Assembly: GCA_958510875.1 (NCBI GenBank) | Contig: OY294068.1 | Location: 72,394,633-72,458,632 of the forward strand | Length of the DNA stretch: 64,000 nt | Reading direction: 5' to 3' | From: Endomychus coccineus | Lineage: Eukaryota > Arthropoda > Insecta > Coleoptera > Endomychidae | Program-made: the position numbers and the translations under genes | Notes under the pieces: model-generated | Told to the model about the DNA's origin: nothing | Database searches by the model: none | What the model saw: only the letters and a program-made list of their open reading frames with translations | Part shown: one piece after another, positions 48,796 to 59,763 of the stretch | How positions within the stretch are numbered: the first letter of the stretch is position 1 | How the letters are laid out: each line of letters begins with the position of its first letter

Positions 48796-48835
48796 ACTTT
48801 TCCTCCCTAGGGAGGAAAAGTACGACTTTGCTCCC
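48796..48835. repeat. putative right Crypton end: perfect palindrome plus core-like repeat
   Basis: The two 12-bp arms, ACTTTTCCTCCC and its complement, surround TA and form a perfect palindrome at 48796-48821. The right arm starts a second unit (48810-48835) related to 46945-46968, ending GACTTTGCTCCC. Confidence 0.55.
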
Positions 48836-50194
48836 TACGATGAGGCCAGGAAATGTATACTTTGGATAGAGGTAGGCGGAAAAATAATTTTTTGCATCGC
48901 CGGGACTGAAAATACTGTTATTGTAATGTTTTGAATAGAATCACCAGGTAAAAAATGGGTTTACAGTTGAGAAATAAATTGCTATAATGATATAATTGGA
49001 ATTGCATCATGAGGTACAGTTAATATTGTGGCTAGGAAATTTTAATGAGGAGCTATACTAGGAAAGTCCAAGAGGATTATGGGGAATTTTACGTTATCAA
49101 GACCTCAAACAAACTTAAGATTGTTCATATTTGTAAGAGACCTTTTGTGTCTAGTGATCTCAACTAGCTCACTAGGATATTTTACACTCAGAGCTTGTAG
49201 TGATACGTGTCCTCAGATTCTTGATTGATCGGACTACTAAGAGCACCAACTGCTTTAGCCAAAAGAGTAAGATAGAATCCTCAATCAAGAATTTCCGACA
49301 CTACGAGGTGGATATATGTAAAGACAAGTTTCAACTCAAAAATTTGGTTTCAATCCTCTAGGGAATTATAATGGGATCACAATTAGTTTGAATAATAACT
49401 TACTTATTTTATAAATTAACAAAGATCAATACTTAGAAAAATTGAAAGTGAAACAAATCAGAATTCTGAATAATTCAATCAATTAAATTGAAATTATTAA
49501 TTTCATGAAGAAAAATAATTTATGAGCGAAAGGTTCAAATTTAAGTAGTTAATTTGTGAATGAAAACAAGTTTGGGTAGATATCGTTATGAAAATTTGGT
49601 TATTTCGACTAAAAAAAATGTTACGATCCTTGAAATTTGGATGAAATTGGAAGAAGTGATCTGCCAGGAATTTCCCCCACAACACAGCACGGGAAAGAGG
49701 ATGGGGACGTCTCGATCGTTTAAGCCCTGAAATATAGACAATACGAGCAATACCTTGGCCACAAGTTTTAGGTACAAATAACCAAATCAGCAGGAATAAT
49801 CAATATAATCCCACAACTGATTATGTTATATTCCCAAATTGTATATTCGAAATTATTTGAAAATTTGAAGTCTTGAACAGAACTGGTGGAATACAATATC
49901 AAAATCTGAAAGATACTTATTGAAGTTATTGTAAAGTTAGATAGTTGGCAACGGTCCTTAAGGACTATTTATACTTCAAATTATATAAGAAAAAATGGTG
50001 GTCTTAAAGATAATGAATGGATTAATATAGAAATCTACAAGAGAACAATTAGATAATAGTTTACTGAATATAGTAGACTATAATCGTGATCGTAGTTTCA
50101 AAATGGATCATCTGTTCAACCAATATCAGAAGGTTTATTCCCATAAAGCAGTAAATGAGAATTTCTGCTTTTAGTTCACCCAGATCAATAATTA
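48836..50194. other. no recognisable feature
   Basis: AT-rich sequence between the Crypton and a gypsy relic. No open frame with a motif. Confidence 0.45.
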
Positions 50195-52150
50195 TTATCT
50201 CACAAAGACTAGCCTAAAATAACATATACATATATAAAATGAGTATATGGTTTCTTCTAATTTATCTCTAGGAGGTAATCGATTAAAAAAATCTGCGTTG
50301 GCATTATCTCGAACTTTTTCATATCTAATATCACATCTGTAAACTGACAATTCCAAAGCCCACCTCTGAATACAAGACGCTGCTAAAGCTGAAATACTAG
50401 TTTCCGAATTCACAATTGTTCTCAACGGTTGGGGGTTGGTCTGTATATGATGTGAATTTCGTACCAAAAATGAACCTGTGTAACTTTCAGCGACAGCGAA
50501 TATAATAGCTAGGGTTCCCATTTGAATCTGCGCATAATTGTTTTCACTTTTATTTAGAGTGCTTAAAACAGACATAAGTGGGTGTTCAACTCCATCTACT
50601 ATATGTGACATTGAGGCACCTACACCATAGGTGACGCATCAGCAGCTATTATTATTGGCTTTGTTGGATCATAATGGATAACTATTTACTTTGTAACATC
50701 ATGCTCTTGCATTTTTCAGAGACTTTTTGATGTTCTCTTGACCTCTCAAATGGAATATTTTCACATCCCAGATCATAGAGTAGTTTCAATTCTCTTGACC
50801 CCATTTTTAGGAACTTATTATAATATTTATTAATCCTAAAAATGACCTCAATTGAGTTAAATTTGATGGTGGTATTTTAGCTCTTATATCATCTAATTTT
50901 GACTCCACAGGTTTGATACATTGACCATCTATGACACGACCTAAACATCCAACATCTTTCAAGAAAAAATTACATATCTGAAAATTGACTTCTACATAAA
51001 AACTTTTCAATTCCTCTAACATATTTCTTTCACAAATTTCGAGACTCTCGCCAGATGTGATTATATCATCTATGTACGATGCACAGGATGTGCAATCTTC
51101 TAAAATTGTATCCATAACTGATTGACAAATAGCTGGTGCAGTAGTGACACCAAATGGTGAACTAGTACAATCCTGAATGTGTGTTTACTGTGAGCAGCTC
51201 TTTGCTCTCAGGACTTTCTTCTAGTTGTAAGTATGATAGATAATGTTCAGTTCTCAAGTTTGTGCTCAGACGGACCTTGAAATCTACACATAGTCGTATC
51301 TTCTTACTAAATTTGGCACAACTGCAATCGGACTTGCCCATTCTCAATACTTCACTTTTTCTATGACACCAGACTTGAGCAATTCATTCAGTTCTATCTC
51401 GACAGCTTCTTTGATTGCTTTAGAAATTCGATAAGGAGCATAGAAGATGGAGACAGCATTTTCTTTCAGTACTAGGTTTGCTTCAATATCTTTTATACAT
51501 GATAACTTGCTCACATCAGAAATTTCATGAAAACTTCGTTTGAAGTTCTCTTCATACAAATCAAATTTCGCTAATATTATTGACAAAGTTTCTCCAATCA
51601 GGAAATAACCTATCCAAACATGACCTTCCTAATAATGTATATCTGCATTCATTTATTATTACTACTAATGAAAATTTGAATACATTTTTATTTACTCTGA
51701 CTGTTACATTCACTTGACCCTTCACATTAAGGTCTTGACCCGAAACTTCTTCGAGTTTGATATTAAAACTAGATAATTTCAATGAAGGAAATAGTTCATT
51801 AAGCTTCCTTATTGACATGGTTGTAACTGATGCATCTGTATCAATTTTCATCAGCACTGATTTATCGTTCACTACAATTCCTTTCAGGGATATTAAACTG
51901 TTTACTACATACATTGTTTCAATTTTGAGATCTTATCTTGTTGATTTCATCTTCCGATGAAAAGTTGACTGACTTTCTCCCTCGGCTGCCTTGACTCTCT
52001 TTTTCCTGCATACGACTGATGTATGACCCTTTTTATTGCATGAGAAATACATCCACTCCTTTGCTGGACATCCAATTTCATCATGAGGCCTTCCACAGTG
52101 GCGGAACTTGCCTTGACTTCCTGCCTGACTTGACATACTTTGATCATAAA
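50195..52150 (-). pseudogene. Ty3/gypsy gag-pol relic (Mag-like lineage)
   Basis: On the - strand, in order: a Gag zinc-knuckle region (CGRPHDEIGCPAKEW, then SCNKKGHTSVVC whose first Cys is replaced by Tyr) at 52136-51990; protease at 51914-51561, where the DTGAS signature reads DTDASVTTMS; an RT start AVSIFYAPYRISKAIKEAVE and LLKSGVIEKV (51586-51344); SSPFGVTTAP and the palm motif YIDDIITSG at 51115-50807; LGRVIDGQCIKPVESKL; then RNase H as LSTLNKSENNYAQIQMGTLA to ADFFNRLPP (50611-50195). The catalytic Gly of the protease is lost and stops interrupt RT. No LTR was found on either side. Lineage assignment is from the peptide pattern. Confidence 0.8.
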
Positions 52151-52245
52151 TCTACTGATTTTGACCTTTTAGATTCCTAGGAATCAACTTCTGATTATGA
52201 CTTGACTTTTTGACTTGATTTGACTTCAGAATGTGACCTGTGACT

Positions 52246-53155
52246 CAGTGGCGGCTCGTGAACTTTTTGAGAGAGGAGGCTGGACATAAAACGTTTTTGT
52301 AAAAATATACTATATTCAGTCAATTAATTTAACCTTCGCGCAGCGACCGTACCAGCTACTTCAGTGACAAAATTAATTGTTACCCAGCAAGAACCAACGT
52401 GGAGGTATAGACTTTCTCTTGCCCACAAATTTTTTTTCGTTCGATTTTTTTTTTTGGATTTTTAATGTATTTTCTTTTTTTTTTGGAATTTTTCATATTT
52501 TGTTTTTTTTTATTAATTTCATCAACTTTTTTATATATTAACGAAATTCTACGGACTTTAATTTGCGAAAAATGATCAATAATATTATCATAAAATGTAT
52601 CATTATGTTTCAAGTGTGCAGCGCTATTTTATAAGAAAAATTGTATTTTAGAACTAAGTTATCTGAAAGTGTATTGAGAAACTCTTTTGAAAAAGATTCG
52701 AAAAATCTTCTCTTCGTCAAGTCGAAAAACTTCAATTCATGTAAATCGGAAAATTTCAATTGACCTTTAATAGTATCTAAAATTTCATAAAAAAGTTGTT
52801 TATAATGTAGTTTCTTGTCTACCAAATTATATGTTTTCCTCCTTTTCACGGGAGAAGCTTCATCAGTTGAATAATTTCCAAATAAAATATTAAAATGAAA
52901 TTCTGTATAACGGAAACTTGAAATTTTATCAATGAGATGTTTCAAACGATCTCTTGAATGAATTCTATCAGTGAATTTATGTTGTAAAATTTGAAAAATA
53001 AGATCAGTTTGTTCAAATATTAATTTAAAAGTATTAAGAAAAAACAAAAATTCTTCATTTTCTAAATAAGATTTCAAACCAACAGCAGCATTTAATGAAA
53101 CCTGATCTGTTGAAAAGTCATCACTAATTAATATAAAATCAAATGTTCCATCGTC
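52246..53155 (-). pseudogene. hAT transposase relic (ZMYM1-like, DUF4371 type)
   Basis: A 155-codon frame at 53077-52610 (open upstream to about 53155 with DDFSTDQVSLNAAVGLK) encodes LENEEFLFFLNTFKLIFEQT, LLFQ-like ILQHKFTD and LHYKQLFYEILDTIKGQL, all typical of hAT transposases annotated as ZMYM1-like. The middle with the dimerisation domain is deleted. The last part, DTFYDNIIDHFSQIKVRRI, follows at 52613-52540. The left edge CAGTGGCGGCTCGTGA at 52246 is a usual hAT-like terminal sequence. The right side is cut off where the gypsy LTR begins at 53156. Confidence 0.75.
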
Positions 53156-54833
53156 GTGTTTCTAAGTTATTTCAACAGGGAGGTGATACACAGCTTACGT
53201 TTGGAACCAAATTCTGGGAATATTCTTCCGTTGAAAGCAAATACATCAATTACCAATTTGGATTGAAATTATTGGAATTATTTGTGTAATCAATGCACCT
53301 TAGTGGATTGAAACTTAGTTTTAACGTGACTGGTTTTGGACAAGAAGTAAAGACGTTTGATTGGAAGTAAAAGTAAAAAAAAAAACCTATCGTGATAGAG
53401 GTAAATATCTTTGTAATTCCATTTGATTTACTTACTCACTTCAAGAATTAATTTTCGTGATTTCAGGGTTTTTGTTTATGTTGTAAAAAAAATTCAACAA
53501 AGGTACGAAGTTCTGAGGTTGGTTGAATCTGCTGTGGAAAACTGATTTAGAAGTTGCTATTGACTTGTGATGTACAATCGTGGGAACTGTATTAGAACGG
53601 TAGCAGGGATCCATACATCAAGCAATAATCCATAGTCGAGCAAGTGTTACCTCTTACCCAGCAATTACCAGGTCAGGATACCCAATTTTGGTTATGTAAC
53701 ATTTTTGAAACAATCATTTGAATATTTAGATATATGTAAATTTAACTGTTATTCACTGTAATTTAAGAAATTCAACTTAATTCATACTTCAATTTCATAC
53801 ACTTCATAACTCATTAATATTAAGATCTGTGATAAATTGTAACAACAATAATTATCTCGATTACCAGTAAATTTCAATCATTCTAAAGTACAGTCTTTCA
53901 TTTTTTTGTATACTTTCAGGGTAATTTTCAACCTGGAGACTTTTGAGTGTTTGCATCCCCTAGTTCAGTAGCATAATTTATTGGTTGGTTAAAATACTCT
54001 GGTACCCAAACATCTAAAATATAACTCACGACCGTCTTCACTGTAGCTGTCGGCAACCAAGCGATGAAATGAAACTTACAGTTCATCCATAAGTAAGAGC
54101 AATTTGTACCCTTACAAAATGGCATCCCAACGTGTGGAGCCTGAATTTTGAGACTGATATATCGGAGAGTGATTGGAATTACTTGTTTAATTTGTTTTGT
54201 ATTTCAGATTATCAATGTTTGTTATGTACAGGAAACCTGACCTTTGCTTGTTCAATTTCGAGTAGAGATAGCTACTTAAGCTACTTAATTTCGAATTATA
54301 CCTCGATTGTGTACTGCGAACTGTGACATTCAGATTTGGAGGTTAGGGAACATCGAGTTGTCAAAGTGTAGTTATCAATAGTTACGTTTTGGAAGGGATT
54401 CGTTCTCCTATTAGTTTTGTTAATTAGTATCGATAAATTGTAGGACTTTGTTCACCTTTTCAATATGTCACGTACAATGGTAATTAACCGGTTAAGTCAG
54501 GATGAGCTTTTATACGAGTTGAAGATACTTGGTGTAGCAGGGGGTGGAGTAGCGGAAATGCGAGCTAATTTAGCCCAAATATTCAGGATGAAGAAGAAAG
54601 GAGATAGCTTCACTTATCCTGCACATCCTTATACATTCGATGAGGATCAAATCGCGTGCGATGCTTAACTGATAGCTTTGCTGGCAGAACTTGAATCTGC
54701 AGATGTATCTGACTCTGCTATTAAGCAGAAGTTCAGAAATAAAATCAATCATGTACTGGGAAGATTAGATCGAATGACTCCCACAGGGGATAGTAGTAGA
54801 TACAGTCCGCTACCTTTGGACCAGGAAGTGTGA
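53156..54833 (+). mobile_element. gypsy element, truncated LTR, leader and gag start
   Basis: 53156-53999 matches the 3' two thirds of the long LTR at 26605-27723. Then come primer site TGGTACCC (54000-54007) and a leader shared with the other copy to about 54117. Its 5' LTR part is missing, cut at the boundary with the hAT relic. It is one of two copies of this family in the window and the only one that keeps coding sequence. Confidence 0.75.
54465..54833 (+). pseudogene. gag N-terminal fragment of the tRNA-Lys-primed gypsy element
   Basis: ATG 54465 opens a frame of 123 codons with one in-frame TAA at 54666 and a TGA at 54831. The protein starts MSRTMVINRLSQDELLYELK, then has EMRANLAQIFRMKKKG and SFTYPAHPYTFDEDQ, and after the stop KINHVLGRLDRM. 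This resembles the N-terminal region of Gag from arthropod gypsy elements (RLxxDELxYEL...REMRxxL...YPxHPYTFDED). Position after primer site and leader agrees. Capsid and nucleocapsid are missing. Confidence 0.65.
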
Positions 54834-54894
54834 CGTCACTTCCGGTCTGTGCTCCGATGTTTGTAGTTATCAGGTCTCCACTTCCGGTCTGTGC

Positions 54895-55312
54895 TGGCGA
54901 TGTGTGTAATTATTGTTATCGGATAGATAACGTTATCGGCTAGATAGCGTTATCAGTGATTGTGAGTTACTCGGTCTGGCATCCAGTGTGTGTAATTAGT
55001 GTTATCGGGTAGATAAAGTTATCGGCTAGATAGCGTTATCAGTGATTGTGAGTCACCCGGTCAGGCATCCAGTATGTGTAATTAGTGTTATCGGGTAGCT
55101 AACGTTATCGGGTAGATAGCGTTATCGGTGATTGTGAGTCACCCATGCTGGCGATGAGCATCCAGTGTGTGTAATTAGTGTTATCGGGTAGATAACGTTA
55201 TCGGGTAGATAGCGTTATCAGTGATTGCGAGTCACCCCGGTCTGGCGATCGACATCCAATGTGTGTAATTAGTGTTATCGGGTAGATAGCGTTATCAGTG
55301 ATTGCGAGTTTG
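54895..55312 (+). repeat. GATA-rich minisatellite, about five ~88-bp units
   Basis: Units start GTGTGTAATTAGTGTTATC and end near GGCATCCA or GACATCCA, with periods of about 85-93 bp. Each contains two or three sub-repeats GTTATCGG(G/C)TAGATA and then GTTATCAGTGATTG. The array thus carries more than 20 GATA/TATC motifs on both strands. It follows directly on the gag fragment and a TGACGTCACTTCCGG segment. Confidence 0.85.
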
Positions 55313-55369
55313 GTTGTTTGTAAAGAGTGTGTTATGTTGTATATACAGGTTGTTTGTAAGAGAGGTCCT

Positions 55370-55660
55370 AGACACGTGGTGTCATGTCAGCTATCACGTG
55401 ATCCTTCGGTGTCATGGCGTCTGTCACGTAATCCTTCGGCGGTCAACGAAGTGTCATGGCGTGTTACATCACCGAGGTTCCTATCACATGCTCCTTCAAC
55501 GAGGTGTCTGTCACGCAGGACGAGGTGTCATTGCGTCTGTCACGTCCGAGGTGGCTATTATGTGTTCCTTAAACGAGGTGTCACGCAGGACGAGGTGACA
55601 TGGCGTCTATCACGTGAGTCTTCAACGTGGCGTATGCCACGCGGTTGTGAATCGATCATA
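55370..55660 (+). repeat. irregular GTCACG/GAGGTGTC repeat tract
   Basis: Repeats of ATGGCGTCTGTCACGT-like, CGAGGTGTC- and TCCTTCAACGAGGTG-type phrases at uneven spacing. It is unusually GC- and CG-rich for this window. Long open frames here (55298-55711) come from repeat composition, with Arg/Ser/Cys-rich low complexity, and are not called as genes. Confidence 0.6.
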
Positions 55661-55693
55661 ACGTTTACGACATATACATCAAATGAAAAAAAA

Positions 55694-55795
55694 AATGGTG
55701 AAAAAGATTGAGAGGGATCCGAACCCACATCATTTTTTATCTTAAAATGTTTCATTATTTTACATGTATACTTACCAGTTCGATGGACCTCTTAT
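55694..55795 (-). tRNA. tRNA-like remnant
   Basis: On the - strand a B-box-like GGGTTCGGATCCC within a near-complete T arm, and GAGAGA/TCTC ends that could pair. The A-box region (AGAGGTCCATCGAACTGGT) is poor and the middle is long and AT-rich. It may be a tRNA-derived SINE remnant. Confidence 0.25.
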
Positions 55796-55908
55796 CTCTC
55801 ACCCGCATTTAGTTTTGATTGTATATTTTAGGTTGAAAAAGTCAATAGCGCAGAGTATGATGGAGTGTGTTGTTGTGTGCTACTGCTCCAACTAAATCGT
55901 TCGTGATA

Positions 55909-56439
55909 ATGTCTCCTCGATTATACAACAGTGTGCGATGCGAAGAAATTCGTAATAAGCGTATGTCCGCCGAGTTTGATGAAAATCCTTGAAGAATTAC
56001 AATTACCATCCAAAAATTGGATAATCGCTGGAGAATTCATAACTTTCCTTGACCGATTGATATTTTCTATTTCGGCGGAGATTTCGATTCACCTCCAGAA
56101 GATTGGAAGATAATCGATATGAATATAGGAGGTCAGTTCAAATATAAACATAGAAGAATGGTAAAAATCATATTAGGGTATCGTTCCGAAACCAGGATCG
56201 TATATACTTGATTGTTTTAGAGTGCTATCGATGTTGATTTTTATCTGATCGCACTACCACCATACCGATGTGACATGCGCCGAAGAGATACTTCCAATTC
56301 TTACACCTTTAAGATGTTTCAACTGTTTTCTGAGATAGGGGAGGGGGAGGTCGACTATAGAATAATCAATACAAATTTTGTGCTTCGACGTACTCTTTCG
56401 GAATTTCATCAAAGAAATATGTCAATGATGTGCAACTAG
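55909..56439 (+). pseudogene. unrecognised 177-codon frame with four in-frame stops
   Basis: A single frame runs from ATG 55909 to TAG 56437 with no frameshift but stops at 55990 (TGA), 56050 (TGA), 56209 (TGA) and 56218 (TAG). Between the stops the peptide looks like real protein: RLYNSVRCEEIRNKRMSAEF, DNRWRIHNFP, then FGGDFDSPPEDWKIIDMNIG, and at the end VDFYLIALPPYRCDMRRRD and RRTLSEFHQRN. Codon choice and composition differ from noise. Two of the TGA codons follow CCT, which would fit CGA-to-TGA decay. I recognise no family. It lies 12 bp before the next frame (56452), on the same strand, so the two may have been neighbours in one mobile or viral genome. Confidence 0.45.
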
Positions 56440-56451
56440 ATATTCGGATAG

Positions 56452-56916
56452 TTGTCGTCTATAGTGGTTGATGTTCAAAGTTTCCCGATTTCTGCAAACG
56501 TATATAAAATCAAAGAACTCTCTTTGTTGGACTGTGAGAAAAGGTTGGAGAACTATTTTCTATTTAAACCACCAAAATCGATGGATCAACTATCCGAGAG
56601 GCAAATGAAGAAAATATTTCATTGTGAAAAATATCATGGGAACTCGGGCTATCAGGAATATGATGAATTGTATGAAATTTTAAAGGAAAATATCGATCCA
56701 GATACTACTGTTTATGTATGTGGGAAGATAAAAGCTACAGGGGGGGCGTTCCAAGAATTGGGGTTAGATCGATTGGTGAATTTGAAAGGTAAATGTCCAA
56801 AATTAGAGCGAGGAAATTGTGAATTTATCTGTTTACATCCTATGTGTTCTAGTGCGAATAGTTTGAAGTTATTCGAATTTCTTATGAAGGAAGATGTTCT
56901 GTGGCTCTTAAAATAA
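56452..56916 (+). CDS. uncharacterised RNase H-fold-like protein, fragment or exon
   Basis: 154 codons, open, ending TAA at 56914. There is no ATG at the start: the frame opens just after a TAG, and GATAG could be a splice acceptor, so it may be an exon or a 5'-truncated gene. It begins IVVDVQSFPISANVYKIKEL and continues with FKPPKSMDQL, YHGNSGYQEYDELYEIL, TTVYVCGKIKATGG and CEFICLHPMCSSANSLKLFE. I know this layout (VVDVQGF...KELA, FKPP, YVKG, C..H....CAxxN) from an uncharacterised protein family scattered in arthropod genomes in mobile-element contexts. A strand-Asp-x-Gln start and a closing Cys/His set suggest a nuclease-like fold, which is inference only. It lacks inactivating changes. Confidence 0.45.
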   Translation: MSSIVVDVQSFPISANVYKIKELSLLDCEKRLENYFLFKPPKSMDQLSERQMKKIFHCEKYHGNSGYQEYDELYEILKENIDPDTTVYVCGKIKATGGAFQELGLDRLVNLKGKCPKLERGNCEFICLHPMCSSANSLKLFEFLMKEDVLWLLK

Positions 56917-57245
56917 TGATATAGATATCTACAAATATATCATTTTGCATATACCTTTTGAAGAATACACACGCAGACTCGAATTTTTACGCAGATAAAA
57001 TTAAAGTTATAAGACTGCTTAACAAATTATGTGTAAAAAGTGAGGATGATTAGAGTGGGGGTGTTAAAAACAAATTTTGTGATTCTAACCACAATTCTGA
57101 ATGATATTCTATACGCGAACGTTCCCCAACACACATCTATATTTGTCTGAAGGATGTCGGCGGTGGTGGTGGTGGGGAGTGTAAACGTACCGAATGGATT
57201 CCGATGAATTTTCAAAAAATCAAACGATAACCAAAATATGAAATG
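56917..57245. other. no gene; short GGT run
   Basis: AT-rich, with (GGT)n-like GGCGGTGGTGGTGGTGGGG near 57160-57178. A proline- and histidine-coding reading on the - strand there is probably due to the simple repeat. Confidence 0.35.
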
Positions 57246-57531
57246 AATTATCGAAACGATCGATTTTCATCGTTATCACTGGAATCAAATTCGTGAAAAA
57301 ATTTCAACTCAGTAGGGAATTTTAAGACAATTTATTTTATATTCCTAAAGTTTTAATAATTTTTATTAAATATTTACTTCAACAATCATTATCGAAACGA
57401 TCGATTTTCATCGTTATCACTGGAATCAAATTCGTGAAAAATTCTAACTTAGTAGGGAATTTTAAAACAATTTATTTTATATTCTTAAAGTTTTAATGAT
57501 TTTTATTAAATATTTACTTCAACAATCAATA
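57246..57531 (+). repeat. two tandem copies of a ~143-bp unit
   Basis: ATTATCGAAACGATCGATTT and following sequence to TATTTACTTCAACAATCA occur twice in direct succession (57247 and about 57390) with few differences. The TATCGAAACGAT core recurs at 60661-60680 and 60830-60850. Confidence 0.85.
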
Positions 57532-57909
57532 ATCAATAATCGCCAGATTTACAAAACCAACATTAATCACATTAAAGACCTATTTCAGAGTTTCGTACAC
57601 GAGTATATCACTAGTACAAGTGAAGATATTTCGTCCCCTCCCTTCAAAAAAAAATAATTCACGAAATTATTAGAACATTCAATATGAAAGTACTTGAATT
57701 TTTCAAAATGCGTATCCAAGACAAGAATAAAGGTAAGAAATTATAAAATTTTCAAGGTCAATCTATTCACCTCTGATCAAGATTGTTTTATCGTACATAA
57801 TTGAAATCTTTTCAAAAATAGTACTAAAAGAACCCGATTGTTTGAGATACATAGCTATTAGAACGTTCAATAATTTCACTTGGAATCCACAACTGATTTT
57901 ATATACTTT

Positions 57910-58376
57910 GATACCACATATCGGAAAATGTATATTTGTGAACAAAGAAACATTGTAATTTCGCTCTTTTCATTTTCAAATCTCTGCCAAAAATTTGATA
58001 TAGTAGCTCAGCATTAAATTCCATTCACAGGGCAAAATAATTTTGATTGACTGTCATCAACAACAATTTCTAAATATCAATTGTGATTCACTATGATCCA
58101 TAAGGTTATGAATATTTACTTTTTTTTAACTACATGTATATTGCGTAATTCTTATTTCGATTCCAATGTAATCTGCTTCATTATATTGATTCCGATTCCT
58201 TGATACCACATATCGGAAAATATATATTTGTGAACAAAGAAACATTGTAGTTTCTCTCTTTTCGTTCTCAAATCTCTTCCAAAAATTTGATATAGTAGCT
58301 CAGCATAAAATTCCATTCACAGGGCAAAATAATTTTGATTGACTGTCATCACCATCAATTTCTAAATATCAATTGT
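57910..58376 (+). repeat. ~175-bp direct repeat, two copies 289 bp apart
   Basis: 57912-58084 and 58200-58374 share ATACCACATATCGGAAAAT, TGATATAGTAGCTCAGCAT and TTTGATTGACTGTCATCA in the same order, with few substitutions. Confidence 0.85.
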
Positions 58377-58377
58377 G

Positions 58378-58952
58378 TCTTGGGTACTTCATTCAGAGAG
58401 ATCTCTCTCTGACTTCATTACGGATCACATTTTATGCAATTCTCCGTAAATATAATATCTATATAGTTCAAGCAATACATGCATAAATTAATAACTGAAG
58501 AAAAAATAAGAGCGTATAGCAAATTAAATTTAAAGGTGGTTCATGCAACTCGATCTGAAATGTCAAACATAACCTACAAAATTGGAAAAAAGCGGTTTTT
58601 CTTAAATAATTAAAAACTATAGCTCGGATCGGAAAAAGTTAAAGGAGAAAGTTGTAGGTATCTGTGTGTTGGGTACTTCATTCAGAGAGATCTCTCTGAC
58701 TTTATTACGGATCACATTTTATGCAATTCTCCGTAAATGTAATATCTATATAGTTCAAGCAATACATGCATAAATTAATAACTGAAAAAAACAATATGAG
58801 CGTATAGCAAAGTAAATTTGAAGGTGGTTCATGCAACTCGATCTGAAATGTCAAACATAACCTAGAAAATTGGAAAAAAGCGGTTTTTCTTAAATAATTA
58901 AAAAACTATAGCTCGGATCAGAAAAAGTTAAAGGAGAAAGTTGTAGGTATCA
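58378..58952 (+). repeat. two tandem copies of a ~288-bp unit
   Basis: Each starts TTGGGTACTTCATTCAGAGAG and ends AAAGTTAAAGGAGAAAGTTG. The copies are nearly identical. A third piece of the unit's end is found at 60943-60978. Confidence 0.9.
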
Positions 58953-59763
58953 AATAGATAATTATCGATATCTTTCTTTTCGAGTTATATTGAAAACCGT
59001 TGAAAATTGGGGTACGCTTCCATATGTATTGTTTCCTGTACATGGCAAGCTAAGATAGCACTTTTTTCTTAATTTGAAATATTGACTATTTTTCAAAATA
59101 TATCGATTTTTCGAAAAAGACGCTCTCATAAATTGGCTAGATCTTCTCAGCAAATGGTCATTGAGTAACGATTTGGGGCTTATTTTCTTCATGAAGAGTT
59201 GTCCTATAACTTTATCGAAGAAACGTAGTGATGTTTTTAATTTTGAGGGTGGAAAAAATGACTTTGAAAAAAAATTTCCTCTATTTTGATCATGTTTTCA
59301 ATTTTAATTTTAGAAAAATGTCTTCAACGGAAATCAATTTGTAACATCTTTTCACGGATTACCTCCGGCTGCCGGAGTGTGAGGAAGCACTGCGCGCTCG
59401 CACTGAAAACTGATTTTGCGCGTTCAAAGTGGCTTGTGCTTGCAAAATCTTCAATGTTTCAGCTTCTGGATAACATACAAAAATCTTTTCGATCTTAATC
59501 TGGGGAAGCTCGATGAGATAAACACGAATATCGTATTTATTTCAGTCTTAGGATCTCGAATATATTTATTTTTTACATTTCCAATTTGTTTTACTTTTTA
59601 TGTCATTTAAATTACGATTTATTAACAAAACAGTATTTTCCATGTAATATCTCAACTTTTTTGCTCAGGGAATCATACAGACGTTATGCTTGCGGATCTC
59701 TTTAACAATTATTCAATTATTTCAGTAAATATTTCTTTATGATACAAAATTATTATAACTAAC

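Larger units (their letters stand above)
46874..48835 (-). mobile_element. Crypton DNA transposon
   Basis: An intact tyrosine recombinase gene (47131-48494, -) lies between two sets of related sequence. The left set is 46874-46899 (GGGAGGAAA and TTTTCCTCCC hairpin) plus GGGAGGAAAAG followed by ACTTTACTCCC at 46945-46968. The right set is a perfect palindrome at 48796-48821 whose second half begins GGGAGGAAAAG and continues to CTTTGCTCCC at 48835. Cryptons move by tyrosine-recombinase chemistry, need only this gene and generate no long terminal repeats. The repeated unit on both sides is the best candidate for the element ends. Exact ends are not proven. Confidence 0.7.

Noticed and set aside
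55298..55711. 137-codon and 98-codon overlapping open frames
   Set aside because: Both come from the CG-rich repeat tract; the proteins are low-complexity Arg/Ser/Cys repeats with no conserved motif.
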